Assembly (NCBI GenBank): GCA_030430975.1
Contig: JAUIKB010000271.1
Span: 1 to 7,402, forward strand
Origin: Polyangia bacterium
Lineage (GTDB): Bacteria > Myxococcota_A > Polyangia > Polyangiales > Polyangiaceae
Direction: 5' to 3'
Length of the DNA stretch: 7,402 nt
This document shows, piece after piece, positions 1 to 6,412 of this stretch (its first letter is position 1; the number at the start of each line of letters is the position of its first letter). The position numbers and the translations under genes are program-made. The notes under the pieces were generated by a model, which worked only from the letters and a program-made list of their open reading frames with translations, ran no database searches and was not told the DNA's origin.

Positions 1-808
1 CGGTCTCGGTTTCCAGGTGTTCGCTCTTCAGCACTTGAGAGATGCCGACGATCGCGTTGAGTGGCGTGCGGATCTCGTGGCTCATCGTGGCCAAGAATTC
101 GTCCTTGGCGCGGCTCGCCACCTCGGCAGCGTCGCGTGCTCTCTCCAGCTCCTGTGCTCTCACCGCGACGACCTTGGTCGTCACAGCGCCCCGCCAGTAT
201 TCCTGGCCCTGGGAGCGCACCATGTTCACGAGGTAGAGCGAGTATACGGCGAACGCGAAGAACAACCAGCGGGCTTCGGTGCCGCCGATGGTCGTGATCG
301 CTCCGAGATGCACGGCGATCATCAAGCCGACGTACACTAATCCCATGCGCCGCCACGGGGCGTACACGACGGCCGCGACGCTCACGGTGGCCGACGACAC
401 GATCAGTGCCAGCAGGCCGGACCACGCAACCCCGTAGTGCACCACGATCAGACTCGACTCCAAGGTGAAGATCGTGATGTGCGCGAGGCCGGCTACCGCG
501 TATTCCCGGCGCCATGCCGCACACTCCGTCGCCGGCAGCTTGCGGATGGCGCGCAGGACCTGGGGGTATCGAATCGCGGACACGAGAACGCATAGCACCA
601 GAAACGCCGCGAACGTCCGTGGGCTATCGCTACTGAGGTCGGTCGCGAATCCGAGCGTGGCTGCTAAGACCGGGAGGGTGATCACTCCAGGTCGCGCCCG
701 GCGCGCTAGCGTGGCGCAGGCATCGCTCTCCAAATCGTCGAGGTGAGCCTGTCCCAAGTGCTTGAGAGACTCTTCGTCCTCGCTTTGGTGGAGCACCCAG
801 TGGGCCAT
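1..808 (-). CDS. Membrane sensor histidine kinase, C-terminus beyond window
   Basis: Reading the minus strand from the ATG at 808-806 gives 269 codons without a stop to the window edge, so the protein is partial at its C-terminus. The first ~40 residues are polar and probably cytoplasmic. Six hydrophobic stretches follow at about residues 42-57, 66-80, 103-122, 126-150, 155-173 and 181-196. A charged helix (about 212-236, with QELERARDAAE) leads into a classic HisKA H-box, KDEFLATMSHEIRTPLNAI, with phospho-acceptor His244. In this family the His is autophosphorylated by the C-terminal ATPase domain and the phosphate passes to a response regulator; that ATPase domain lies outside the window. 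The membrane part resembles no periplasmic ligand-binding sensor I can name; the loops are short, so the signal is probably sensed in or at the membrane. A hybrid kinase with a receiver domain further on cannot be excluded. The ATG is the first in-frame start; no strong Shine-Dalgarno precedes it. Transcribed divergently from the HSP90 operon. Confidence 0.9.
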   Translation of the reverse strand, partial: MAHWVLHQSEDEESLKHLGQAHLDDLESDACATLARRARPGVITLPVLAATLGFATDLSSDSPRTFAAFLVLCVLVSAIRYPQVLRAIRKLPATECAAWRREYAVAGLAHITIFTLESSLIVVHYGVAWSGLLALIVSSATVSVAAVVYAPWRRMGLVYVGLMIAVHLGAITTIGGTEARWLFFAFAVYSLYLVNMVRSQGQEYWRGAVTTKVVAVRAQELERARDAAEVASRAKDEFLATMSHEIRTPLNAIVGISQVLKSEHLETET

Positions 809-843
809 GCAGGGAGCCACTCTACTGTAGTAACGTCTCGCCC
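809..843. promoter_or_regulatory. Divergent intergenic gap, probable promoter region
   Basis: Only 35 bases separate the histidine kinase ATG (minus) from the HSP90-like GTG (plus). Any promoters for the two units must lie here or reach into the coding regions. The gap holds a small interrupted palindrome, CTAC-T-GTAG (822-830), in an AT-richer patch (TACTGTAGTAA) that could serve as a -10 element. I see no convincing -35 box and no clear Shine-Dalgarno before the GTG, so a leaderless transcript is possible. No specific regulator can be named. Confidence 0.3.
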
Positions 844-2625
844 GTGAGCACCGTAGAGCGAACGCGCGTCGATCTGGGCGGACTGATGCAGGTCTTAGGC
901 GAGGCCCTGTACTCGACCCCGCACGTAGCTATTCGCGAGCTGGTTCAGAACGGCCACGACTCGTGCGAACGTCGGCGGCACGAAGACGAAGCCGAATTCG
1001 AGCCGAGCATCGACGTGGAGTGTGACGCTGCGGCTCACACGCTGACCGTTCGCGATAACGGCGCCGGACTAACCGACTCCGAAGTGCGCGATTACTTGGC
1101 GACCGTGGGAACCGGCTACACGCGCCAGCTGCGTGAGAAGACTCAAGATGCGGGGCTGATCGGCTATTTTGGATTGGGTTTCCTGTCCGCCTACGTCGTT
1201 GCAGAACGGACGCAGGTATGGACCTGCTCGTACCAAACCCCCGACCAAGCGTGGCACTTCGCCAGCCGCAGCGGTCAGAACTTCACGCTGACCGAGGCCA
1301 GTGCGCGTCCGATCGGCACCGAGGTGAAGCTCCACCTCAAGGAGCAGTTTCACGAGCTGGCCGATGCGAGTCTGCTGCGCGAGCTGTTGAACCGATACTG
1401 CGCGCTGTTGCCGCATACGGTTCGGGTTGGCGGTGAGGCGATCAATCCCGATCCTCCGCCGTGGCGACTCTCCGACGTGGGGGCGCTGCGCAAGCGCAAA
1501 CTGTACATGGAGTTCGCGGAGCGCTTCGAGACCGATTACCGGCCTGTAACGGTCATGCCGCTCGAGGAGTCCGACGCCGAGATCCGCGGCGCGCTGTGGC
1601 TCCAGGACGGCGGCAGCTTCGCAACGTCGGACAATCGCAACGTGTCGGTCTTCGTGCGCGGCATGCTGATCGGAAAAAAGGAGCGCGAACTGCTGCCAAA
1701 GTGGGCCGGCTTCGTCGGTGCCGTGCTCGAAAGCGACGTGCTTCAGCCGACGGCCAGTCGCGAGACGTTGCAGAAGGACGCGACTTTCGACCGCGTGGCA
1801 GAGTACGTCCGCGAACAGCTGATCGACGCGATGGCGCGGGTCGCGAAACACGAATCCGCGGCGTGGCGTCGGGTGCTGCTGCGCCACAACGAGGCGCTGC
1901 TCGGCGCGGCGCTATCGGATGCTCGCCTGTTCGATCTGTTGGCGGATGACGTCACCGTGCCCACGTCGCAAGGGGACCTGACGATCGGACGCGTGCTCGA
2001 GCTATCCAAGGGCAAGATCCACGTCGCCCAGAACGAGCGCGGCGGATTTGAGGAGCTGCTGTTCGGTGCGCTCAAGGTTCCGGTGGTTCACGGTGTGCGA
2101 TTCGGCGCATTGCCGTTCTGCCGCGAATACGTCGAGCGTCGACGCGGTCAACTGGTGGTGCTCGGGACGGACAACGATAGGGATCTGTTCCGGCCCGCGG
2201 CGCTCGACGACGAGGCGACCGGCCGCATCAAGGAGTGGTTCGCGGCGGCCGACCGCGAAGTCGTTCTAAGCCGGTTTCAGCCTCCCGATCTGCCGTTCGT
2301 GTTGATTCCGGACCGCGAAGTCGAGCTGAAACGAAAGATCGAGTCGGACGAGGCGGATCGACGGATCGGGTCGGCGCTGCTCGGCTTGGCACGTATTCAC
2401 ACTGAGAAAATTCACGACGGCGCCGTGCAAAAGCTGTACGTCAACGTCGATTGTCCGGCGATCCAGGCGTTGCTGAGCGCCGAGGAGCCTCGACTATCGC
2501 TCGCGCTCCGACTGCTCCGACCGCTCGAGTCGCTTTTGGCCGACACTGCGGTGCAGGCCGACATCGGCGGCGCTTTGAAGGACTACGGCAAGGCGCTGTG
2601 TGAAGTGCTCAAGGGAATCGACTGA
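844..2625 (+). CDS. HSP90/HtpG-family ATPase chaperone
   Basis: 593 residues, near E. coli HtpG (about 624). The N-terminal GHKL ATPase domain is clear: ALYSTPHVAIRELVQNGHDS carries catalytic Glu32, Mg-binding Asn36 and Asp39; DNGAG at 71-75 is the nucleotide-binding G-motif; GYFGLGFLSAYVVA at 107-120 matches the GQFGVGFYSAFIVA motif after the lid; GTEVKLHLKE lies at 158-167. The middle domain has VSVFVRGMLIGKKERELLPKW and SRETLQ (Arg306, equivalent to the ATP-contacting middle-domain Arg of HSP90). Residues ~340-490 diverge from HtpG. The end keeps a dimerisation-like pattern (LYVNVDCPAIQALL near 531-544). Members of the family fold or hold client proteins by ATP-driven clamping; here the client is unknown. 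The GTG at 844 is chosen because the frame has no earlier start and the N-box needs these residues. The start VDLGGLMQVLGEALYS resembles the shorter 'HSP90 family protein' type of actinobacteria more than standard HtpG (from memory). The protein ends KGID, not MEEVD. First gene of a three-gene operon. Confidence 0.9.
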   Translation: MSTVERTRVDLGGLMQVLGEALYSTPHVAIRELVQNGHDSCERRRHEDEAEFEPSIDVECDAAAHTLTVRDNGAGLTDSEVRDYLATVGTGYTRQLREKTQDAGLIGYFGLGFLSAYVVAERTQVWTCSYQTPDQAWHFASRSGQNFTLTEASARPIGTEVKLHLKEQFHELADASLLRELLNRYCALLPHTVRVGGEAINPDPPPWRLSDVGALRKRKLYMEFAERFETDYRPVTVMPLEESDAEIRGALWLQDGGSFATSDNRNVSVFVRGMLIGKKERELLPKWAGFVGAVLESDVLQPTASRETLQKDATFDRVAEYVREQLIDAMARVAKHESAAWRRVLLRHNEALLGAALSDARLFDLLADDVTVPTSQGDLTIGRVLELSKGKIHVAQNERGGFEELLFGALKVPVVHGVRFGALPFCREYVERRRGQLVVLGTDNDRDLFRPAALDDEATGRIKEWFAAADREVVLSRFQPPDLPFVLIPDREVELKRKIESDEADRRIGSALLGLARIHTEKIHDGAVQKLYVNVDCPAIQALLSAEEPRLSLALRLLRPLESLLADTAVQADIGGALKDYGKALCEVLKGID

Positions 2626-2627
2626 TG
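2611..2627 (+). promoter_or_regulatory. RBS and overlapping stop/start (TGATG)
   Basis: The HSP90-like stop TGA (2623-2625) shares its last base with the ATG (2625-2627) of the TPR gene. AAGGGA at 2611-2616, inside the upstream gene, is a weak Shine-Dalgarno with 8 bases of spacing. The layout predicts translational coupling and roughly fixed stoichiometry of the two proteins. Confidence 0.5.
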
Positions 2628-4880
2628 AATATTTGGGATTGGGTAAACCGGCTCCAGCACGAACTCGCCGAGGCTGGCCACACGCGGGTTGCGCAGCTGA
2701 TCGACTCGGTGCCCAGCGCGACCTGTGACGGCAACCATAGCGACGTCGAGGCGATGGTGCCGGAGGGTGTTGCCGCCGCGCGTGCGCTCAAGCAGCCGTG
2801 GCTCGAAGTGTTTTTCCGGCACTGGCTGATGCAGAGCCGGGTGCTTCATCGCTACGACGCGCACTACGGCACGGGTCAGGCGGTCGAACTGCTCGAGTTC
2901 GCGACCCGGCCCGAAACCCGCGACTGCCCGCAGAGCGTGTGCGTGACCCAGGACCTGGCGGCTTGCTATTCGATCGTCGACGGCGAGGGCTTTGTACCGG
3001 AACGCCTGGCGGCCGCGTCCGAGACGCTCGAGCGCATCGACCCGAGCTGGGCGTGTTGGGACTGCATCAGCGCCGAGTACGCCGGCGCTTTGATCGACGA
3101 CGGTCAATACGAAGAAGCGATCGCCTACTGCAAAAAGCAACAGCGACTGGCTCAGCCGCACGGCGGCATCCGTGGATCGGGCGTGGCGGCGTGTTTGACG
3201 GACGCGCTGACCGATGCCGGCAAATACAAGGAGGCGCTGACCAGTCTGAACGCCTGGCGGGACCACGACGAAGAGTCGACTCAGCGTGAGTGGCGTGTCG
3301 CGCGAGCGCGCTGTCTCGTGATGCTGAACCGGGCGGACGAGGCGGCGGAAGTGTTGCCGGCGCTCAACACGATCGATCCGGAGCTGTACATCGACTGGGT
3401 GCGAGTGTGCGCGGAGCTGTGCAAGCGCGAGGTGATGGACAACAGCTGGCAGCTCGGTGCCGCGCTTCGCAAGATGCAAACGAAACTCACCGCTCACGGT
3501 GCGTTCGGCATCGTGGCGCATCTGCACGTGTACGGAGCCGAGCTGGCGCTGGGTCGCGGCCAGCGTCACATGGCCGAGCGGCACCGAACGGCTGCCGACG
3601 CCGTGCTCGAGAAGCTGCGCCGACCGGAGCTGTTTAGGTCCAAGTTCGATGCGCTGTTCAAGACGGCGCCGGCGGCTGCATTGCCAGAATTAGCCGAGAC
3701 GGCGCAGGCGGTGCTGGACGGACTGGGCGACGATCCAGAGGCCGACTTGCCGGTGCTGAGTCGAGCGTGCGAGCGATGGCCGGAGCAGGCCGAGGTGGCG
3801 ACGGTTCTGGCGCGGGCGCTCCGGGCGACTGGATGGCCCGATGCTGCCGAGCACGAGTTGCGCGCAGCCTTCGAGCGCAGCGAATCGCCGGAGGTGCTGC
3901 GCGAGCTCGCGAACAGCCTGATGGCGCAGGGGCGACACGACGACCTGGACGCCCTGCTCGATCGCCACGGCGATGGCCTCGGACACCTAGCGGCGCGGTT
4001 CCGAGCGCGTAGTCTGAAAATGCGGGGCGATATGGAGGGCGCGACCCAGGTGTTGACCGAGTACGTCGAAAAGCACGACGACGACGATTCGGCGCTGCGT
4101 GAGCTCGCGCGCATCCATCGGGACGAAGGACGGCATGACGCCGCGCTCGAGCTCCTCGACGTCGTTGTCGGTCGCAACGAGCCCGGCCCCGACGATTGGG
4201 ACCGCATGATCAGCGCGACCATCATCGGCGATTGGGTCAAAGTGCGCGCGTCGGCCGAGCGGGTCGAATACGACATCGAGTCCGACGAGGGACCGATCGA
4301 CGAACCGCGCGGCCTGATTCGGGTCCGCGGTCGCGACGATCGCGGCGCCGAGGTAACGGATGTGGCGCTGGCGACCGGTCCGGTTACCGCGCGAGTATTA
4401 AGCTTCGCCACGCCTGGTGAAACGGAACGCTACGGCGACACGGTCGTCTTCGATCCGGACCCGAGCGTCTACGCTGACGAACAGCCGGATGACGACGACG
4501 AGGATGGCGCGCCAGTGCTGTTTCCGACCGTGACCGTGCTCGACCACGCCAGGCGCAAGACCTACATCTTTGATGGAGTGCATCCCGGCGAGGAAGCCGT
4601 GCAGGCGCTGCGGGACGGTCTGTTCGAGGCATCGGGTACGATCCTGTCCGTGCGCAGCGACGAGTCGTACCAGCTCTTCATCGACGATGAGCCGTCGACG
4701 GGCATCTACGCCTACGTATCGCACCCGTCCGATGCGACGCCGGCCGAGGTCCATAAGCTGCTCACCGACTTGACGAAAGACTGGCCCAAGCCGCCAACCT
4801 GGCCGGACTTGGCCAAAGCGGCCGGCGACTCAGCCGCAGAGCAGCGTCACCACGAGTTGGCAGAAGAGTACGGGCTGTAG
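2625..4880 (+). CDS. Large TPR-repeat protein with unassigned C-terminal domain
   Basis: 751 residues, no signal peptide and no membrane segment, so cytoplasmic. It starts MNIWDWVNRLQHELAEAG. Tetratricopeptide-type helical pairs are visible at about residues 147-175 (AEYAGALIDDGQYEEAIAYC), 186-210 (ACLTDALTDAGKYKEALTSL), 223-250, 385-417 (LARALRATGWPDAAEHELRA), 422-445 (LRELANSLMAQGRHDDLDAL), 455-482 and 488-515 (LRELARIHRDEGRHDAALEL). TPRs are protein-binding scaffolds. From ~525 the protein changes to a beta-rich, acidic region with Asp-Glu runs (PDDDDEDG near 621-628), then FDGVHPGEEAVQALRDGLFEA (~649-669) and a Trp/Pro-rich end (DWPKPPTWPDLAKAAGD, ~719-735). I do not recognise this C-terminal domain. 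Co-translation with the HSP90-like ATPase suggests a partner or co-chaperone; eukaryotic Hsp90 uses TPR partners, but the MEEVD docking tail is absent here, so binding would have to differ. Function is inferred from context only. Confidence 0.87.
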   Translation: MNIWDWVNRLQHELAEAGHTRVAQLIDSVPSATCDGNHSDVEAMVPEGVAAARALKQPWLEVFFRHWLMQSRVLHRYDAHYGTGQAVELLEFATRPETRDCPQSVCVTQDLAACYSIVDGEGFVPERLAAASETLERIDPSWACWDCISAEYAGALIDDGQYEEAIAYCKKQQRLAQPHGGIRGSGVAACLTDALTDAGKYKEALTSLNAWRDHDEESTQREWRVARARCLVMLNRADEAAEVLPALNTIDPELYIDWVRVCAELCKREVMDNSWQLGAALRKMQTKLTAHGAFGIVAHLHVYGAELALGRGQRHMAERHRTAADAVLEKLRRPELFRSKFDALFKTAPAAALPELAETAQAVLDGLGDDPEADLPVLSRACERWPEQAEVATVLARALRATGWPDAAEHELRAAFERSESPEVLRELANSLMAQGRHDDLDALLDRHGDGLGHLAARFRARSLKMRGDMEGATQVLTEYVEKHDDDDSALRELARIHRDEGRHDAALELLDVVVGRNEPGPDDWDRMISATIIGDWVKVRASAERVEYDIESDEGPIDEPRGLIRVRGRDDRGAEVTDVALATGPVTARVLSFATPGETERYGDTVVFDPDPSVYADEQPDDDDEDGAPVLFPTVTVLDHARRKTYIFDGVHPGEEAVQALRDGLFEASGTILSVRSDESYQLFIDDEPSTGIYAYVSHPSDATPAEVHKLLTDLTKDWPKPPTWPDLAKAAGDSAAEQRHHELAEEYGL

Positions 4881-6043
4881 TGACGACGGGCAGACATCTC
4901 GCCGCGCTGCTCGTGGTTCTCGCGCCGCTGATGGCGTGCAAGAGCGTCAAAGACGTGTTCGATCAAGACGAACCGCCGCCGCCGACGCCCGTGGTCACGA
5001 CGCCCAAGCCGACTGCGACCGCCCCGCCGGTCACGACTGCGACGTCCAGCGCCAAGCCGGTTCCGAAGAGTTCGCGCCAGTCCGGCTGGATTCCGGCGGG
5101 CGCCACCCAGGCCACGGCCGTCGACGCGCTGGCGAAGCTCCCGAAGGACGCGCCGAGCTGCGACGATCCGGATTCTGACGTCGAAAAATATAAGAAGATG
5201 GCGGTTTCGATCGAGCGCCAGCTTCGGGAGTCGACCAAGATATCGGACGCCGAAGAGCGGCGCATCGGACTCGACCTGGAAAAGGCGATCCCCAAGGACA
5301 AGTCCTTTCGCGGCAAATGGGATCTGCCCGCGGACGTCGCGAAGTACCGCGGCTATCTCCAGGCGCTGATCGATCACATCGCAAAGTATGCGGACCGCAA
5401 GGCGTTCAAGTACCGCGTCCACGTCGTGCGTCGCAAAGAGTTCAACGCCGCGGCGCTGCCCGGCGGGGTGCTCATGGTGTTCACGGGCGTGTTCGAGAGC
5501 CCCCAAGCGGTGCGCACCGAGGCCGAGCTGGTCGCCGTCCTGGCGCATGAGATCGCTCACGTCGATCGCCGGCACACCATAGCGGCGTATCAGTATGCAA
5601 AGGCCATCCTCGAGCGCGACGCGGCCCAGGATAGCACCAAGGACAAGGAAGTCCGTGACGCTCGCATCGGCATGCGGTTACTGGGGATGCCGATTTCCAC
5701 CGAGTACGAGAACGAGGCGGACGATCACGGCCTCGAGCTAGCGGTGCGCGCGCAGTACAACCCGACCGGCGCGATGAACTACTGGAGTCGCATCGCCAAG
5801 CAATTTCCACAGAAACAGCTCAAGCTGCCGAAGGCCAAGAAGGACGACCCGCTGGGCGGACTGCTCGGAAAGATCCTCAAGGGAGTAGCTCAAGCGCTGC
5901 GGTCGCACCCGCCCCACGCCTACCGGGCGTGCCGAGCCCGCCGCCGCGTTGACTGGGCGCGGACGCACTCGCCCTGGACGCGGCTGTACGACGGCAAGAC
6001 CAACCTGGCGAAGCTCGTACCGGGTCCCACCAAACAGTTCTAG
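4880..6043 (+). CDS. M48-family zinc metalloprotease lipoprotein
   Basis: 387 residues. A lipoprotein signal peptide, MTTGRHLAALLVVLAPLMAC, puts the lipidated Cys at residue 20 (lipobox LMAC, Lys at +2, so no Asp-type inner-membrane retention signal). A disordered Pro/Thr/Ala-rich linker spans about 31-65. The protease domain shows the family order: AALPGGVLMVFTGVFE (191-206), the zinc site HEIAH at 223-227 (His223, catalytic Glu224, His227), then ENEADDHGLELA with third zinc ligand Glu277, and a YNPTGAMNYW segment. HPP near 343-345 matches the usual M48 C-terminal motif. BepA/LoiP-type M48 proteases in the periplasm degrade or assist misfolded outer-membrane proteins; that role is likely but unproved here. 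Unlike BepA there is no fused TPR domain. The GTG at 4880 overlaps the TPR stop (TAGTG) by one base and is required to include the signal peptide; AGAAGAG (4862-4868) is a weak, rather distant RBS. Last gene of the operon. Confidence 0.92.
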   Translation: MTTGRHLAALLVVLAPLMACKSVKDVFDQDEPPPPTPVVTTPKPTATAPPVTTATSSAKPVPKSSRQSGWIPAGATQATAVDALAKLPKDAPSCDDPDSDVEKYKKMAVSIERQLRESTKISDAEERRIGLDLEKAIPKDKSFRGKWDLPADVAKYRGYLQALIDHIAKYADRKAFKYRVHVVRRKEFNAAALPGGVLMVFTGVFESPQAVRTEAELVAVLAHEIAHVDRRHTIAAYQYAKAILERDAAQDSTKDKEVRDARIGMRLLGMPISTEYENEADDHGLELAVRAQYNPTGAMNYWSRIAKQFPQKQLKLPKAKKDDPLGGLLGKILKGVAQALRSHPPHAYRACRARRRVDWARTHSPWTRLYDGKTNLAKLVPGPTKQF

Positions 6044-6045
6044 CA

Positions 6046-6131
6046 ACGTGAACTGTGGGGACGCGTAAACCAGTTCACGGGACTTCAACGGCGACGTGAA
6101 CTGTGGGGACGCGTAAACCAGTTCACGGGAC
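6046..6131. repeat. Two tandem 38-bp palindromic units (REP-like hairpins)
   Basis: An identical 38-base unit (beginning ACGTGAACTGTGGGGACGCG, ending CCAGTTCACGGGAC) occurs at 6046-6083 and 6094-6131, 48 bases apart with a 10-base spacer. Each has a perfect 9-bp stem, CGTGAACTG with CAGTTCACG, at 6047-6055/6071-6079 and 6095-6103/6119-6127, around a 15-base loop that itself contains the palindrome ACGCGT. The units start 3 bases after the protease stop codon. An alternative small stem pairs CAGTTC at the gene's very end (6035-6040) with GAACTG (6050-6055), so the stop codon sits in a loop. Perfect identity of the copies suggests recent duplication or selection. Repeats of this kind often belong to REP/RAYT-type families and may stabilise or end transcripts; there is no T-tract of a standard intrinsic terminator. 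Family membership is inference. Confidence 0.85.
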
Positions 6132-6195
6132 GTTGGCGTTTGCGCCGCGCGCGGCCGACACTTGTCTCGGGGCATTCGCGTGAATTCGGTCACTT

Positions 6196-6410
6196 AGACC
6201 TGACACCTGGTTCGGGGCTTACGGTGGTGGTTTCAGGCACGTACGTCCGACATATGCGTCATCGCCCGTCGCACAAATGCCACGTCGGTCTTGTTCACAA
6301 ACCCCGTTGAATTTTCCGCCTGGTACAGGCGCTGGCCCGCCTCGGCTCCGGTCCCGCCAAGCGCCTCGACGTACTGGGCCCAGCGCCCGCGCTCGTCCCC
6401 GGTCAGGTCT
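6196..6410. repeat. 9-bp inverted repeat flanking the gene remnant
   Basis: AGACCTGAC at 6196-6204 and its exact complement GTCAGGTCT at 6402-6410 bound a 215-base stretch holding nearly all of the orphan coding remnant. The left arm sits in a longer motif which on the minus strand reads AGGTGTCAGGTCT; I associate such sequence from memory with repetitive elements near Y1-type transposases in proteobacteria. The right arm ends 2 bases before the stop codon of the MYXO-CTERM frame. Nine bases over ~200 can arise by chance, so this is tentative. Confidence 0.35.
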
Positions 6411-6412
6411 GT
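6233..6412 (-). pseudogene. 3' remnant of an unidentified gene
   Basis: The minus strand directly after the TAG at 6415-6413 stays open in the same frame for 59 codons to TGA (6235-6233). The peptide has ordinary protein composition (DLTGDERGRWAQYVEALGG, then AGQRLYQAENSTGFVNKTD, then VAFVRRAMTHMSDVRA at the end), and its codons are strongly G/C-ending, as in real genes here. There is no ATG, GTG or TTG near its beginning, so it cannot be made on its own except from late internal codons. I read it as the 3' end of a gene whose front was lost when the MYXO-CTERM gene or a repeat came to lie beside it. Stop-codon readthrough would append it to the upstream protein, but that protein already ends in a complete sorting tail. 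I do not recognise the family. A chance open frame in GC-rich DNA is the alternative. Confidence 0.5.

Noticed and set aside
465..746. 93-residue plus-strand frame at the left end
   Set aside because: Antisense to the membrane domain of the histidine kinase, whose frame runs unbroken into a perfect H-box.
1069..1887. 272-residue open frame on the minus strand inside the HSP90-like gene
   Set aside because: Antisense shadow of a gene with clear HSP90 motifs; Arg/His/Leu-rich, with no recognisable domain.
2583..3584. 333-residue minus-strand open frame inside the TPR gene
   Set aside because: Composition (Arg, His, Val rich, no domain) is typical of antisense frames in GC-rich DNA; the plus-strand TPR pattern is convincing.
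3566..4411. 281-residue Ser/Arg-rich minus-strand frame
   Set aside because: Low-complexity Ser/Arg antisense shadow of the TPR gene.
2625..6043. TPR protein plus M48 protease as a split BepA
   Set aside because: BepA has its TPRs in the periplasm with the protease. Here the TPR protein has no signal peptide, so the two should be in different compartments.
6046..6131. CRISPR-like repeat pair
   Set aside because: Only two copies with a 10-base spacer, much shorter than CRISPR spacers; the unit is a palindromic hairpin instead.
6044..6140. Standard Rho-independent terminator after the operon
   Set aside because: Hairpins exist, but loops are long (15 bases) and no T-run follows either stem on either strand.
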